The position numbers and the translations under genes are program-made. A model generated the notes under the pieces. It saw only the letters and a program-made list of their open reading frames with translations. It had not been told where the DNA came from and ran no database searches. A stretch of 64,000 bases of DNA from Holothuria scabra (taxonomy: Eukaryota; Echinodermata; Holothuroidea; Aspidochirotida; Holothuriidae): contig CM074185.1 of the NCBI GenBank assembly GCA_037179385.1, forward strand, positions 14,268,866 through 14,332,865, given 5' to 3'. This document shows positions 33,614-45,690 of the stretch, piece after piece. Position 1 is the stretch's first letter. Every line of letters begins with the position of its first letter.

Positions 33614-33881
33614 CAGGTTTTGACAAATCCCCCACCCGACAGCCCGGCACAAGTAAAAAATTCACTCGGGCAACTACTGTGCTCGATGTTGCAGCCAGCC
33701 GGGCAAGTACCCCCAGCCTTAAATATTTGAGTTGCACAAAATGGCGTTTGTACTTTTAGACTTAAAAAATGATATGTACTCAACAGATTTGAATTGGACA
33801 AGTAGATATTTATGCGGGCAAGTAGACTGAGGAAACAGCTAGCCTGTCGGACAAGTACGAAAAAAAATTTGTCAAAGCCTG
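33614..33881 (-). mobile_element. hAT MITE (268 bp), inverted copy of 22114-22381
   Basis: Ends CAGGTTTTGACA and TGTCAAAGCCTG; the internal cttgtcc/cttgccc blocks are in reverse order compared with 22114-22381. The length is identical. The 8-bp target duplication is not perfect (ccctatga against cctataaa). Confidence 0.85.
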
Positions 33882-34000
33882 CCTATAAAATTTCAAGCTG
33901 GTATGGCTTAATCTAAAGTATCTGCACCACGGGGCTGTGCACACAGGCAGAGGCCCCACCATCAGCTTTGCAGTAAATACACTCCAAAAGCTTTGAATAA

Positions 34001-34253
34001 CCCTCTACTGCCCAGTGTTGCACTTCTGCTACAGACGGAGAGCAGGGTCCCCATACGTCCTTACTGTTTCACGCGAAGCTCGAAACTGCCAGTAGCTACC
34101 CTAAAATTCGGCCGCAACAACGAGAGAGACAATTTAGTTTAAGGTCACAGGGTCAATAGCCTACAGAAGCCGATCCGGGACGTGTTAGGACCACTTTTCT
34201 GCTGACTCCTGAGGCGCGCAAATATGCCCTGATTGGAGCCAGGCACTAGAGGG
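34001..34253 (+). mobile_element. TTAA-type MITE, copy 2
   Basis: Right TTAA at 34254-34257; the left site reads ATAA. Its body matches 23506-23741. The upstream flank (ctgcaccac ... tcagctttgcagtaaataca) is shared with the copy at 59370, so the elements sit inside a larger repeat. Confidence 0.8.
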
Positions 34254-34447
34254 TTAATATCATCTTACACATTTGGCCCTCTGCAAAGTTTCTTGCCCCC
34301 CCCCCCCACCTTAAGTGACGAGGTCCCAATCCCCCTTCAGTGCATTGTCTGGCTACAGGCCTTATGTGCAGTCGTCCTTGAAAAACACTACAACACTAAA
34401 GCTGGATGGCAAGTATCTCGTTACTGTCATACATATACCACAAGGAG

Positions 34448-34869
34448 TAGGGTTGGGCGGTACTGTGAAATATCGGTACCAGTACCCCAAAGCACATAGA
34501 ACAGGTATTGCGGTCAGTATTGGTTCTCAACTCATGGGTAGGAAAGCCCAGCAGGAAGGTACCTAAACTGTGCACGGCACCTGTGTAAACCTGTGCATTA
34601 ATGCAACTGGGTGTATGAGTACGATAATTTTATTTCAGTTTCTACCGGGTATTGATGTTTTTGTAAAATATATTAATCATCCACACATCCTAACACAGTT
34701 ATTTTCTTTAAAATTGTAATGTTTTAAAATGAGTATCAGTAATATTTTGTGAACCAGTCTTTTTTGGAAGAATCGGTATTAGCAACACACCAAATATCTT
34801 TGGTAGTTTAAATAAACTGTAATACTAGTACCGGTTTTCACTTCAATACTGGCATACTGCCCAACCCTA
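34448..34869. mobile_element. hAT MITE with perfect 8-bp target duplication
   Basis: Target duplication ACAAGGAG at 34440-34447 and 34870-34877. Termini TAGGGTTGGGCGGTA and TACTGCCCAACCCTA are inverted repeats; subterminal cggtaccagtacc/ctagtaccgg motifs are mirrored. 422 bp, non-coding. Confidence 0.93.
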
Positions 34870-34877
34870 ACAAGGAG

Positions 34878-37299
34878 TCATTTTGATCGATGAGAATTCA
34901 TTTCTTATTTACGCTGCTGTTGTAATCTGCCTCTAGGAGAAGTTTTATTACTGACTACAGACTTTGAAGGGATTTCATGATGGAATGAAAGACGTAATTA
35001 AGAAAACATCCTTATCATTCACCCATTGCAATATAGTTTGTCATCCAGCACGGTGTAGCAATGTTGCTGTTAGACATCAAAGCATTTAACTCCACACTCA
35101 GTGATTTTCATTTTAATTCCAACATATTTATTTGAAAACATAGCTACTTTCAAATATTCTACATTTCTTTTTATGAATGTGAGGTAAAAATATCATTATA
35201 CCACATCAACCTAAGGCTTTCAGCAATAAAACAATACAAATTTTAGATTTTGACATAAATATTTCACTCAAATTATTTCAATGAAATTTCTATTCTCTTA
35301 AGTAAGAGAATTGCATGATTTTTTTTTCCATTTGTATAGTAGATGTTAATAAGAATTTTTCATTGAATGACTTCACCAAAATTGTAAAATTTTTAACACA
35401 GTTGACAAGAAATAAAAAACTAATGGCATTATTCAAAATTGGATAAACAAAAAAAATTTTTGTTTCTTTGGTCATTTGCAAGATTATTGTTTCAATAAAT
35501 AGCCAATAAGAGTAGCAATGCAGGCTTCAAAGAAGTTTCACAGTGTCAATATCAGATCATTAAACCAGCCTTGCAACTAGGTACAAACCGTTGAAAGCTC
35601 ATGCACCTCAATGTCCCTTTATATGCAATCTCAAGAAGGCCAACAAGTGGGGTTGCTTTCTGCTTGCAGCTGTTCGAAAGAGCTCTCAAAAATTTTTAAA
35701 TGAGTTTTAAACTTTGTGACCTCTTTGATGCTACTGTAGCTTGTGAGCTTGGACCTCTGTGACCAGTTGTGAGAACACTACCTCTTACAACTGTACAGTA
35801 GGTGACCCTTCTGATGTTAAGGGGGGGGGGGGGGTTACAAGACCTTACAAACGTTCGTCACTAGTTGTGAAGCAGGTTTTGAATTTCTGGTCATTTCAAT
35901 GTACTTCTCTTACTTTGATCAATTCTAGAATGCAGAAGAAAATAATGTCATGTTTTCACTTATCAGATTTCAAAATGTAATACTTTTGGTAACAAAATTG
36001 CAAGGAAAATGTCAAGCCTACGAAAGACATATTCTGGTGGCTTTTCACTAGAGTTTCAAAAGAATGACAAAAATATTCCACAACATTTTCTTGAAACCCT
36101 GTTGCAATACCCTTTTCTGTATTCAAGATATCTAAATTTAAATATCGGTTATTGTCGTGGTTACTGTTGTGAAAAGGCATCCACTTTTTCAACAAAGCCA
36201 GAAAGTTAATATGTGATGTGGGCACATTTCCTCAGATTCATTTCATTTTCTTTAAAATCAAAAGTCCTGTTTGCCCTTGATATCTGATACCATTGGAATG
36301 TTTGAAAATGTTTTCTTGTACATCTAGCATTATACTACTATAAATGTATGATATAGCAAATAATTGTGCTAAACATTCCCTGCAGCAGCATTAAAATTAT
36401 AAAATAAATTGAATGCAATTTCAAATAAATGTGCTGCTATGACATCACAAAATTCCCACAATGCACCACATCTAAAGAAAAATTTACATTACTTTAAATA
36501 TTGTATCTTTTGATTGCTAAATGCTATTGGCATGCAGTTTTCACATCCTCAAATAGAAAATTTTTCTGCATATTTTCAAGTTAATGAATTTTGTCTCCAG
36601 AAAATTTCTCTAACAGAACCAAAGCAAATAATTGTAAAAGAATATTAAAAGGAGTTGTTAATATTATCTATACTACTAGCAAATCCTGAGAACATAACTA
36701 CTATTACATCATCTATAGCAAATGGAGGAAAATAAAAGTTAATTGACAAAATAGTATAAACTTAAAAGGAGTGGTCTACTCTCTTCCAATACATATTAAA
36801 ATTTGTAACCCTTCATTAATTGTGCACTATCTGCATTAAGTACGGCACATCACAGATCTACTGGCCTCATGAATATTCATATTTTGTCGCTCAATCCATA
36901 ATATCATGTGAAATAATAATTGTGCACTGTTTGAATTAAGTACGGCACATCACAGGTCTATTAGCCTAATGATTTTTCATGTTCTTTCACCAATCCACAA
37001 TATCATGTGAAATAATAAGACTCAAGTTCTGTCATCTTTAACCTAGAATCTTATCTCAAACCTAGCCAAGAGACATGATATCAGACATGATATACATGTC
37101 TCTAAACAAGAATGTAACACCTCACAAATCAAAATGTAAGGATTTAGTGTCTTCTTTAAATTAAGTGACCACACAACTGTCAAAATTACGCCACAGTAGT
37201 TTAGCAAAAAGATTGACTACAAGAGATACCATTAGGGAGGATGTTAGTGATGCAAAAAGAGACAGAAAACTTTTGTTGGGCGGTTAGACTAACAACCAT
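34878..37299. other. Gene-free intergenic DNA with a 97-bp tandem duplication
   Basis: AT-rich. A G14 run lies at 35821-35834. At about 36822-37016 a ~97-bp unit (aattgtgcact ... aatatcatgtgaaataat) is present twice in tandem with roughly 15 percent divergence. No exon recognised. Confidence 0.5.
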
Positions 37300-37594
37300 A
37301 ATGACAGTCAACTCTCACCCCAAAATACAATTTTTGTAGTAGTATAGAAATTCTCAAAAGGCACAGCTCTTTGTATGACAGTTCAAAAAATGCAGAGTAC
37401 TGTAGCTCATATCATACAGCATGTACTGTACTGGGAGTGTTTTGATTATACATGGGGGTTTTGTGTACTCACCTTGAAGCAATAAACTGAGATTGTGTCT
37501 GGATGAGGATGAGTTTCAGAAAGTTGTGGGAGGGACTTATTTAAGTAGGTTAGGAGAACTGGAACCATTTGAGGTGAGAGGATCATGCGTTTAA
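37300..37594 (+). mobile_element. Repeat family B copy 6
   Basis: Begins agtcaactctcaccccaaaa and closes ggtgagaggatc..TTAA at 37591-37594. Confidence 0.7.
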
Positions 37595-37982
37595 ACAACA
37601 CCATATCCATCTAGCTGACAAATATCTGTGTTTAAAGTTCTAATGAGATTTGCAATGATTATTGATATCACTTTAATACACAGTTTCATTTCAAAATGAG
37701 TGTTTAAAGTATTCATCTTTGATAATCATAATCTCTTCATACAAGTAAGATTTGGATAACAATACCACAATGATATCCTAACTGCACATACAAAGGACAG
37801 ACCAACACCATCAGCAAAGATATGAAAAATTGGCTTTAGGTTTTATTTTCATACTATGCTACAAGTTTATCAAAACAATGTTTCATGTTGTGTCTGTTTT
37901 CTTTGATGCATACCTTTGCTGTAATATTACCCTCCACAACATACACAAAGCACTGAGATCTCAGGTGATTGACTACTTCCAA

Positions 37983-38076
37983 AGCTTTGAAACCCTAGTG
38001 TAAGATTTGACTTAATGCAATTATTCAAGAGCTTTGAAACCCTAGTGTAAGATTTGACTTAATGCAATTATTCAAG
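37983..38076. repeat. Perfect 47-bp tandem duplication
   Basis: 37983-38029 and 38030-38076 are identical (agctttgaaaccctag ... attattcaag). The lack of any mismatch indicates a very recent event or an assembly artefact. Confidence 0.9.
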
Positions 38077-38789
38077 ATAAATGATAACTTCTCAGTACAA
38101 CACTGGAAACAAAAAGTACAAAAAGAATATATTTGATAAGACTTGATAAAAGGAGCAAAAATTACTTGAAAAATGTGTGTTTGTTCTTTGATTTCCCTGG
38201 CCTGCAGGAAAGACAAGCAAGTAAAAATATATGAAATGAAATTATAAAGATAACATGAAAATCTTGAATTAAGACTCATTCTTCACAAACTTTTATGAAG
38301 TGAATTTTTGATAAATCTTGCCAGAAGGAATGGAATATCATTCCAATCATTTGAGACAATTTATTACATACTTCTTTTAATATTAAGGATTTTTAAGGTT
38401 TGTGGACATGTCCTTCTGGTTATATTTGATATGATCAAATATTACATCAGAACATGTCCAACATTTTCCCCATTAAAATTTGGTTGATTCCAAATCCTGC
38501 CATTTGCCTTTTAGGGTGGGACTATTGGTTAGGTCACTATATAGTTCAATTCCTCTCACATCACATGCAGGCATTTGAGCTGCTTTTCTGTTTGCCTATT
38601 ACATAACCAATCAGTTTTCTCAGCTTGTACTTAAAAATTTACAACACAGTCTATGTATATGTATCCATTCACAGGTTTTATAGTAAATAAACTTACAGTT
38701 TAATAGCATAGTATATTTGCAGAAAAGAAAAACTTCTAGGCTGCAGGTGCTTGAAAAGGAGGCAAAAGAGATATAGTTAAAAGTTAGTC

Positions 38790-39035
38790 AAACAGACTTT
38801 TAAGGCCCAGTTTTCAACCTATTGGTTCAAGTTGGGCCTGACCACTGCATTATTCCAGTTGTGGCTCACTGACTTGTTTTCCCTACTCCATTGCTTATGC
38901 GGAGCATCACGCAAAAAGGGAGTAGGTTCCTTTTTTAGAGTCTTTGGTATGACTCGACCTGGGAAGTGAAACCGAGCCTTCCGCATGACAGGCGGATGCT
39001 TTTACCATTAGGTCAAACATGTGCTCTCGCTAGAG
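38790..39035 (-). mobile_element. tRNA-derived SINE (minus strand)
   Basis: The tRNA-like head reads, on the minus strand, TTTGACCTAATGGTAAAAGC, then CATCCGCCTGTCATGCGG and a degenerate B-box GGTTTCACTTCC. This is the arrangement of a tRNA with a GTC-like anticodon loop, but the acceptor stem is missing. The body (ggctcactgacttgttttcc) matches the copies at 2595, 42870 and 60805. Confidence 0.75.
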
Positions 39036-42000
39036 AGATAAAGTAACATTGATGTGGGGACTAAAAAAAGCTTAGATTTACTACCTAAATTTAGTGGTTG
39101 AAAGTCTATCACGAGGGGACCAAAAGACTCCCTCAATAGAAACACTAAAATAACATCACAGTCTTACAATAAACTTTCCATTTTAACAAAATCTGTAGAG
39201 ATAAAGGTATACTGAGGAAAAAAATATATTCTCTCTTTTGGTATTTTTAAACTTGCATCAATGAAAGTTATGAATGATTTTGCACAATACGACACTAATT
39301 TATTTGGTTAATTTCTGTACTGAACAGGGGCATATACAGGAGAGGGCACAAGCTCTGATTGGTCACTGTCCTAGCCAACCAAATGGTTGCATTTGGCACC
39401 TTTTGAAGTATATTTATACATGCATGATGGCCAACAGATGAGACCACTCGCCTGTTGCCCCCTCCCTGGATCTGCCACTGCTTAGATTGACGTACATAGA
39501 TCAGACAAATCTACTGTTTCAAGCATAACTGTGCAGATTGTACCTATAAAAATTTCTCTCTATGGCAAGATTTTTAAGACACATTATTCAACAAATTCTG
39601 CAGTATGTGACATTGCTTATCAATAAAAAAATACTGAAAATAGTACTGTAATAGTAATTAATGCACCTCAGAGTGGACAATGACTTTTCTTACATTATAG
39701 TATATTTTAAATTGGAATGTCAAACCACATTGATGAGATAGGTAGTAAGAATGCCCAAAGGTTGATTTGTTTCGCTAGCTTGAATTCAGATGTACAAACT
39801 ACTCTTTATAAATGTACACTGCATGAAAAGAGGGATGCACAAAATGCAGGGGAAACATAATGTAAGACTGTGATGTGTTCATACATCATAGCTTCTTTGT
39901 AACAAAATGAATGCATCTTATTCCTTTGCATATTTAAAGAAAGGGAGAGGGGGTGGGTCTCTCCACCGAAAATTTTTCTAACGGAAGACACATTTGGTCC
40001 ATTGCAAAGAAATAATTTGGCCTTGCCATATAGAAGGTAATTAACCTCCAAGTTCTAATGAGGGAATCTCTCTACAGCACTAAAAAATCTCAGGGGGAAA
40101 TTTCGTCCACATGCAGCACTGGCCTGCCCCACCTAAACCCCTGTGACCTATTTTTACAAGCTTCTTGCCTACCCAAATCAACAAAATGCTCAGCATAAAA
40201 TACTAAAAACTTCAGGGCACAGCAATGAAAAAGCTGACAAGGTTAAAACCACACAAAAATTTTACATTTAAGCATTTAGGAAAGATGCTTAAAACCTCTT
40301 TCTTTTCTTTACTCACGAAAGTCTTGCATCTCCACGCCGTAATACGCCACCTTTTTTCTGTTCCCTTCTGAGTATGGTTGTATCAGGTTTGTTGTTTGTA
40401 GACATAGTTTGGGCTTATTCTCATGTTTTCATTTCCTTCTTTAACATATACCTTTAGGCTATGATGATCATTCATTTAATATCTTATTGTAAACAACAAA
40501 TCTAGGAAGAATACATGACCTATGACCTACTTTTTTGGCGACCTGAGTGACACACAATTTTGTGAAGTACATGATGCTGCAGAACAAAGAGTGGCTGCAT
40601 TTAATTCTTTACCATTAGATTTAAAAAACATGCCTCCATCTGTTGTTTAGTTATTACGTAATACTTTACATCCCTTCATTTTGAAAATAAACATTATCTA
40701 CACAAGTTGAAAATGAACCAAAATTTTACTTTAATAGAAATGGGTCAGCGACACTTGACGGTATCAAATGAGTAATGATTGGTTGGTATTAAACTCTGAA
40801 TGAATCATCCTGCAATCCTTCCTCTCCAAGAAGAGGTTGATCCTGTTAAAGCGAAAAAAGTCATTTTTACCTTAAAAACAAACTAATCCACAAATATTTT
40901 TTAAGGAAAGAGTTGTATCTTCTTATAGAGGTACAGAACCTTCAGATTTTCACATGCAAAATGCTTCCATTAGAAAATGACACAGTTGGGAATTTTACTC
41001 CAGAAAAATTTTGTTGATTTCAATAAATTTTTGAAGCATGGTGCCATTCTTGTCCACTCATATATTATGCAAAATCACATACTTTAAATCTTGCCAGTTT
41101 TCTTACCCCCTCCCCCCCAAAAAAACATTAAAATGTTGGTTGATTGACAAATTTCTGCTGACATTTCCAGTCTTCACTGTTGTGAGACACCAGTGGTATT
41201 GATTTTCTTCTAATAACCCCTATAAAGACACATTTAATTTGCTTCTTTTCAATGGAATCATTTACAGGCTTACCTTTCACCAATTAAAAAGAAATAAAGA
41301 TCATTGCACAGGGAACCAAAATTCATTGATAATACTAGTTTACAAGTAAATACAGTTGTCTCCAATTGGTGAGCTTTCCTGGTATTCCTGAAGGAATTTA
41401 CAACTTCGTACTACTGCATGAAAACATGGTCATTCATAGAACATGACAATGAAGTTCTCTAAGACCACTAAGCCAGTGAATTGCATGTTTCATTGGTACT
41501 GTATTTAAATGATTATTTCTAAAAATGAGCTGTTTTCTAAAAGAGGGAAATGTCTGATAGAGCTTGACAATCAGCCTGCATGTGAAACAAAAATTGATGT
41601 TGGTTAACTTTACCTGATGTAAGTGCATGAGGCATGGCAGACCTAGGATGGGTGAGGGGGGGGGGGGATCTAATGCAGCACAAATTATAACTTCAGAAAA
41701 CTGCCATAATCACTAGCAATGGTTAATACATTCAACTTTAAGCAAAATTTCACCCCAAAATACATCCCATATTGCATGAAAATGGACTTTCCTTGCCTCC
41801 ACTACACACTCAACTGGCTAGTGAGGTGTGTGCATGTGGGGGGGGGGGGGGAGGGGGGTTGTTTGATTAAAGGTGGGGACATGGGCTTCAGTTACACAAG
41901 CCCCCTCCAATTCCTGGGTGCACCAATGAATACGATGCCTACATGTACCCGATGCATGAAAGGTAACATTCCATGAGCAAATTAAGAAACAAAATTTACA

Positions 42001-42869
42001 CTTTGGTAGTAATTTGCATGAACCATGGTTTTTGTTTCTTTTTGGCTAATTTTATATATACAAACCTGTCACTGTACTCACACTAAAATTACATTTGCCT
42101 TTCCTGCAATATGTTTAAAATGAATCATGCAAATAGAAATGTTTTCAGCAATTGTGAAGCAATTAAAAAACAACATGAGGAGTAAATATGAAAATGTAAA
42201 AGATAACATCCACTTCATGTCAGTTGGGACAGAGAATACATGTGTACATACCCTGGTATTGTATGTCAATGTGAGTGTGGGGGTGGGAAAGCAGGGGGGG
42301 GGAGGGGGAGGGGTTGCTGAATCATCTTGCTCTCTGCATTTGCCACAACTGGAAAATACAGTCAGTTGCTTCATTAGTTTAAGTCATACAAACAAACATT
42401 TCTATATTTGAAGTATTATAACTATTAGTAATTATCTCTGAATGCTTGAGTGTACACAAAAGATTGCAATTATGTCACACTGAAGGGGGGGGGGGCAGGG
42501 TGGGGTAGTTACAAGAAGAAAGAGCATTAATTGATCTAAAAGAAAGTTCAAGGTGAAATGCATGTTAATAATCTTGTTAATGGATCTGAACACAAGTACA
42601 TGGGGTATTTATTGTGATTTGTGCATTGGGGTAAAATGCTAGGAATGTGCACACCAGAAATAGCATTTCTTCCGTCAAGACAATGCATGGTCTCTCATTC
42701 TCACAAATACCTCCAGAAATGCAAATATGGAAGGAGTTGGAATTGGGGTGGGAGGAGATTATACATTCCTGCACCTTCAAAATGATGTAACAAGTGAGAG
42801 ATACCAAGTCATCCTCCTACCCATGTGTTTACTGAAATGACCAAACTGTTATGCTTGTCATGTAGTAAA
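39036..42869. other. Gene-free intergenic DNA, G-rich tracts
   Basis: Long G runs at about 41658, 41838 and 42285. A strong quadruplex-type cluster at about 42265-42315 has five G runs of 3-9 separated by 1-6 nt. No exon-like frame with splice signals was found on either strand. Confidence 0.45.
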
Positions 42870-43112
42870 TAGTTAGATGAGGTTTTATGGCTCTGTTGAT
42901 TTAAGTTTGGATATGCCACAGCCTTTTTTCCAGTTCTGGTTCACTGGCTTGTTTTTCTTACTCTATTGCTTATGCTCGACACCAAGCACAATGGCAGTAT
43001 GTTCCATTTCTAAGATCTTTAGTAAGACCTGGCCAGGAGTTAAACTCAATACTTCCCAGCTGCAAGCCAGAGGATCCAACCACTCGACCATGAAACAGGT
43101 CCTCACTTGTCA
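42870..43112 (-). mobile_element. tRNA-derived SINE (minus strand)
   Basis: The head on the minus strand reads CATGGTCGAGTGGTTGGATC (A-box region) and GAGTTTAACTCC (B-box region), followed by the family body with ttcactggcttgtttttc. Complete relative to the family. Confidence 0.75.
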
Positions 43113-44024
43113 TGTGAAACAGGCTAAAATATGACCTAGGAACTATCCTTGATAACAACAAATTTTGACGTAATGTTCAGAAGCTGGTAAAAATTTAAGA
43201 GATTAATCTTTACTTTTTGAGCATCTGAGAGGTATGGGCATTGTGTAAAAGAGGACAGTTATGATACTTAAACTCTGCCAGAAGTTGAATCAAACCTTTC
43301 AAATATGAAAAAATTCTTGGTGATAGAAGGGTGATTTAACAATGTAGGATCCCTTAGGGTATTAGAATAAACAATGTTGAAGTGGGCTGCAGTTGGGATG
43401 ATTATGAAATGTAACCTAAGATTGCAAGCGAATGAAGAAATATTTGGGTGGAAATTTCTTTCAGTGCGACTTTAAAAGCATTGGGCCCTTGATAAATGCA
43501 AACAGCAAAAAAGAAAAAAGAAAAGTAAAATAAATGTGTAATGTAAATAATGTAAATATATTTATAATGTAAATAAATGTATATTGACAACAGGATGGAA
43601 TGGTTATGAAATTGGGGACTCAGTGAAGTCTTTAAAAGAAACTTGGAAAAATGTTGGACACCTGGAAATTTCATGTAAAAATCCACTCCCCTCCAACAAA
43701 AAAAAAAAGAAAGAAAGAAATTAAAAAGATAAAAATAAGTTGATAAAATTAAAATATGCGGCTGCATAATTTGTAAGGCAGTATGACTTGTAGGTTGTTA
43801 CAGCTGTAGTTCAGATCATGAGTTTAAAGCCTTTAATACTTACCATGTGACCACTAACTAACCAATCAGAGCTGAAGTAGAGGTACAGAAACAGGTTAAA
43901 GTAAAAAGGATGCAGAAGAAAAGAACAAGAATAAACAGACTGCTGAAGGGTGTTAGGCAATACTTAAAAAGTTAAATACTGTGTTTGCGATACACAAATT
44001 TTTTGAATAAAGATTTAACCCATG
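43113..44024. other. No gene recognised
   Basis: AT-rich DNA with ATGTAAAT-type simple repeat near 43535-43585 and an A-rich run near 43697-43730. Confidence 0.45.
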
Positions 44025-44032
44025 ATTTAATG

Positions 44033-44481
44033 CAGTGGTTCCCAACGGTGGGGGGGGGGTACTACCCCCGGAGGGCATTTGAAGGCGCCAAGGGGGTGGA
44101 AAGGACTTGGGGGGGCATTAGCAGAAAATGAGACAGACAAATTCTTCAGTCAAAACATTAAAAAATAACAATAATTCAATAATCAAACACCCTGATCTCA
44201 TTCCAGCATAAATGTTATTATTCTACCCCACCTTTACCATAGCCATTTTCTATAGAGCTGAATATAGTCCCATGGTTTGATGAAAAGTTAAATGCAGCCA
44301 GTAATCTTCCACCCACCCACATATGGTATGTGACAACACAATGTCCCAAAGTAACAGGAATGAATGGGACCATACGAAGTTTTTTTTTTGTTTGTTTCTT
44401 GTTTGATGAGCTGTAGGGGGCGTTTCAACAAAACCAATTGACTAAAGGGGGTGCTGTGCTACAAAAGGTTGGGAACCACTG
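44033..44481. mobile_element. hAT MITE with perfect 8-bp target duplication
   Basis: Target duplication ATTTAATG at 44025-44032 and 44482-44489. Termini CAGTGGTTCCCAAC and GTTGGGAACCACTG are perfect inverted repeats. 449 bp, with G-rich subterminal region and no coding capacity. Confidence 0.95.
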
Positions 44482-44689
44482 ATTTAATGTTTATGGTTTC
44501 TGTGTTAATTTGTTATCAAGAGACAATTCTTGCACAAACAAATTATGCCATGCTTTCAAATAAATAAATGGTACCATATTGATCTTGTATTTGACCCTTG
44601 GTACAATACTTCGGAACAGAAAAGCTATTGGCTGACTAAAATAATTGAACAGCAAAAAAAACCTTTATACTGCCTTGGCTTTGACTATG

Positions 44690-45690
44690 ATATTTTCCTT
44701 TGAAGGCAAAGTTTTTTAAGTAGTACCAAAATGCCCAAAGGCTTAGTAAAGCCTTGCCAATCTTGAGAAGTTTTGGAAAGTTTTGCTTTTTGACCTCCCT
44801 TTACCCTAGATGACCATCTTGGGAAGCCTTCAAAAAGTTTTGCTTGCTGATCTCTGATGACAAAAAATGAAGATCTTCAAAATTTCTGGAAAATTTACTC
44901 TTTGACCTCTGTCAACTTCTGAAGATAATCTTGACAATTCTAAGGAACTTTGTCTTTTGACCTCTGGTGACCCCCAGATGAAGATTCTTTGAAATTCTTG
45001 GAAAATTCACTTTTTAACTGCTGGTGATCCCAAGATGACCTTGAGAACACTTGGAAAACTTTGACTACTGGTAACCATGAATAAAGATCTTGCAAATTCT
45101 TGAGAAAGTCTGCTTTTGACCTTTGATGACCCTAGATGAATGATTTTTGACCTTTGGTTATCTGGCATGACCTCTGACCTCCATCAAAAACAATAAAGCA
45201 CTTCCTATTTATGGTATTTTAAGAGCCAATCGGGTTTTATCAGTTTTACATCTGGTGACCTCATATGACCTTTGATCTCCACCATTAATAATAGGGTTCT
45301 TCTTCTCGAAATGCTATGTGTATAGGAAAGGTGTCAGTCATGGCAATATTGAGATACCATGTTTAGAAGCCATTTTGAGATTTTTGTAACTTGCAAAGTT
45401 TAACAGTTTTCCCCTCAACATGAAAAATCTTTATACAAAATATGCAAATGGTACGCAATTCCTTAATTGAAATCATGTCTAACAAAATTTTCAATTTTTA
45501 CCTCTGTTAACAGACTTCATATGACCTTTAACCTCCACCAAGAACTGACACATCTATAGGCTACATTTGAAAAATGTCAGTCATCCCTATCTTGAGGTAT
45601 CATGTTTAAAAGCAAAGCATCACAAACACACATGCACACACACGCACAGGACATACCCGTATTCAATGCCTTACGGGGTACACAGAACTG
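44690..45690 (-). mobile_element. Diverged inverted relative of the AGGTCA-array transposon
   Basis: Read on the minus strand it has the same order as 30293-31521: CCGTAAGGCATTGAATAC end, TG-rich microsatellite, tgatgctttgcttttaaaca, then units rich in AGGTCA. Here a ~70-bp unit (tgacctctggtgaccc ... gaagatctt) repeats about six times between 44760 and 45125. No coding capacity. Confidence 0.65.

Noticed and set aside
38940..39010. tRNA gene candidate on the minus strand
   Set aside because: Has A- and B-box-like segments and an anticodon-like stem, but no acceptor stem, and it is continuous with a SINE body found at several other sites.
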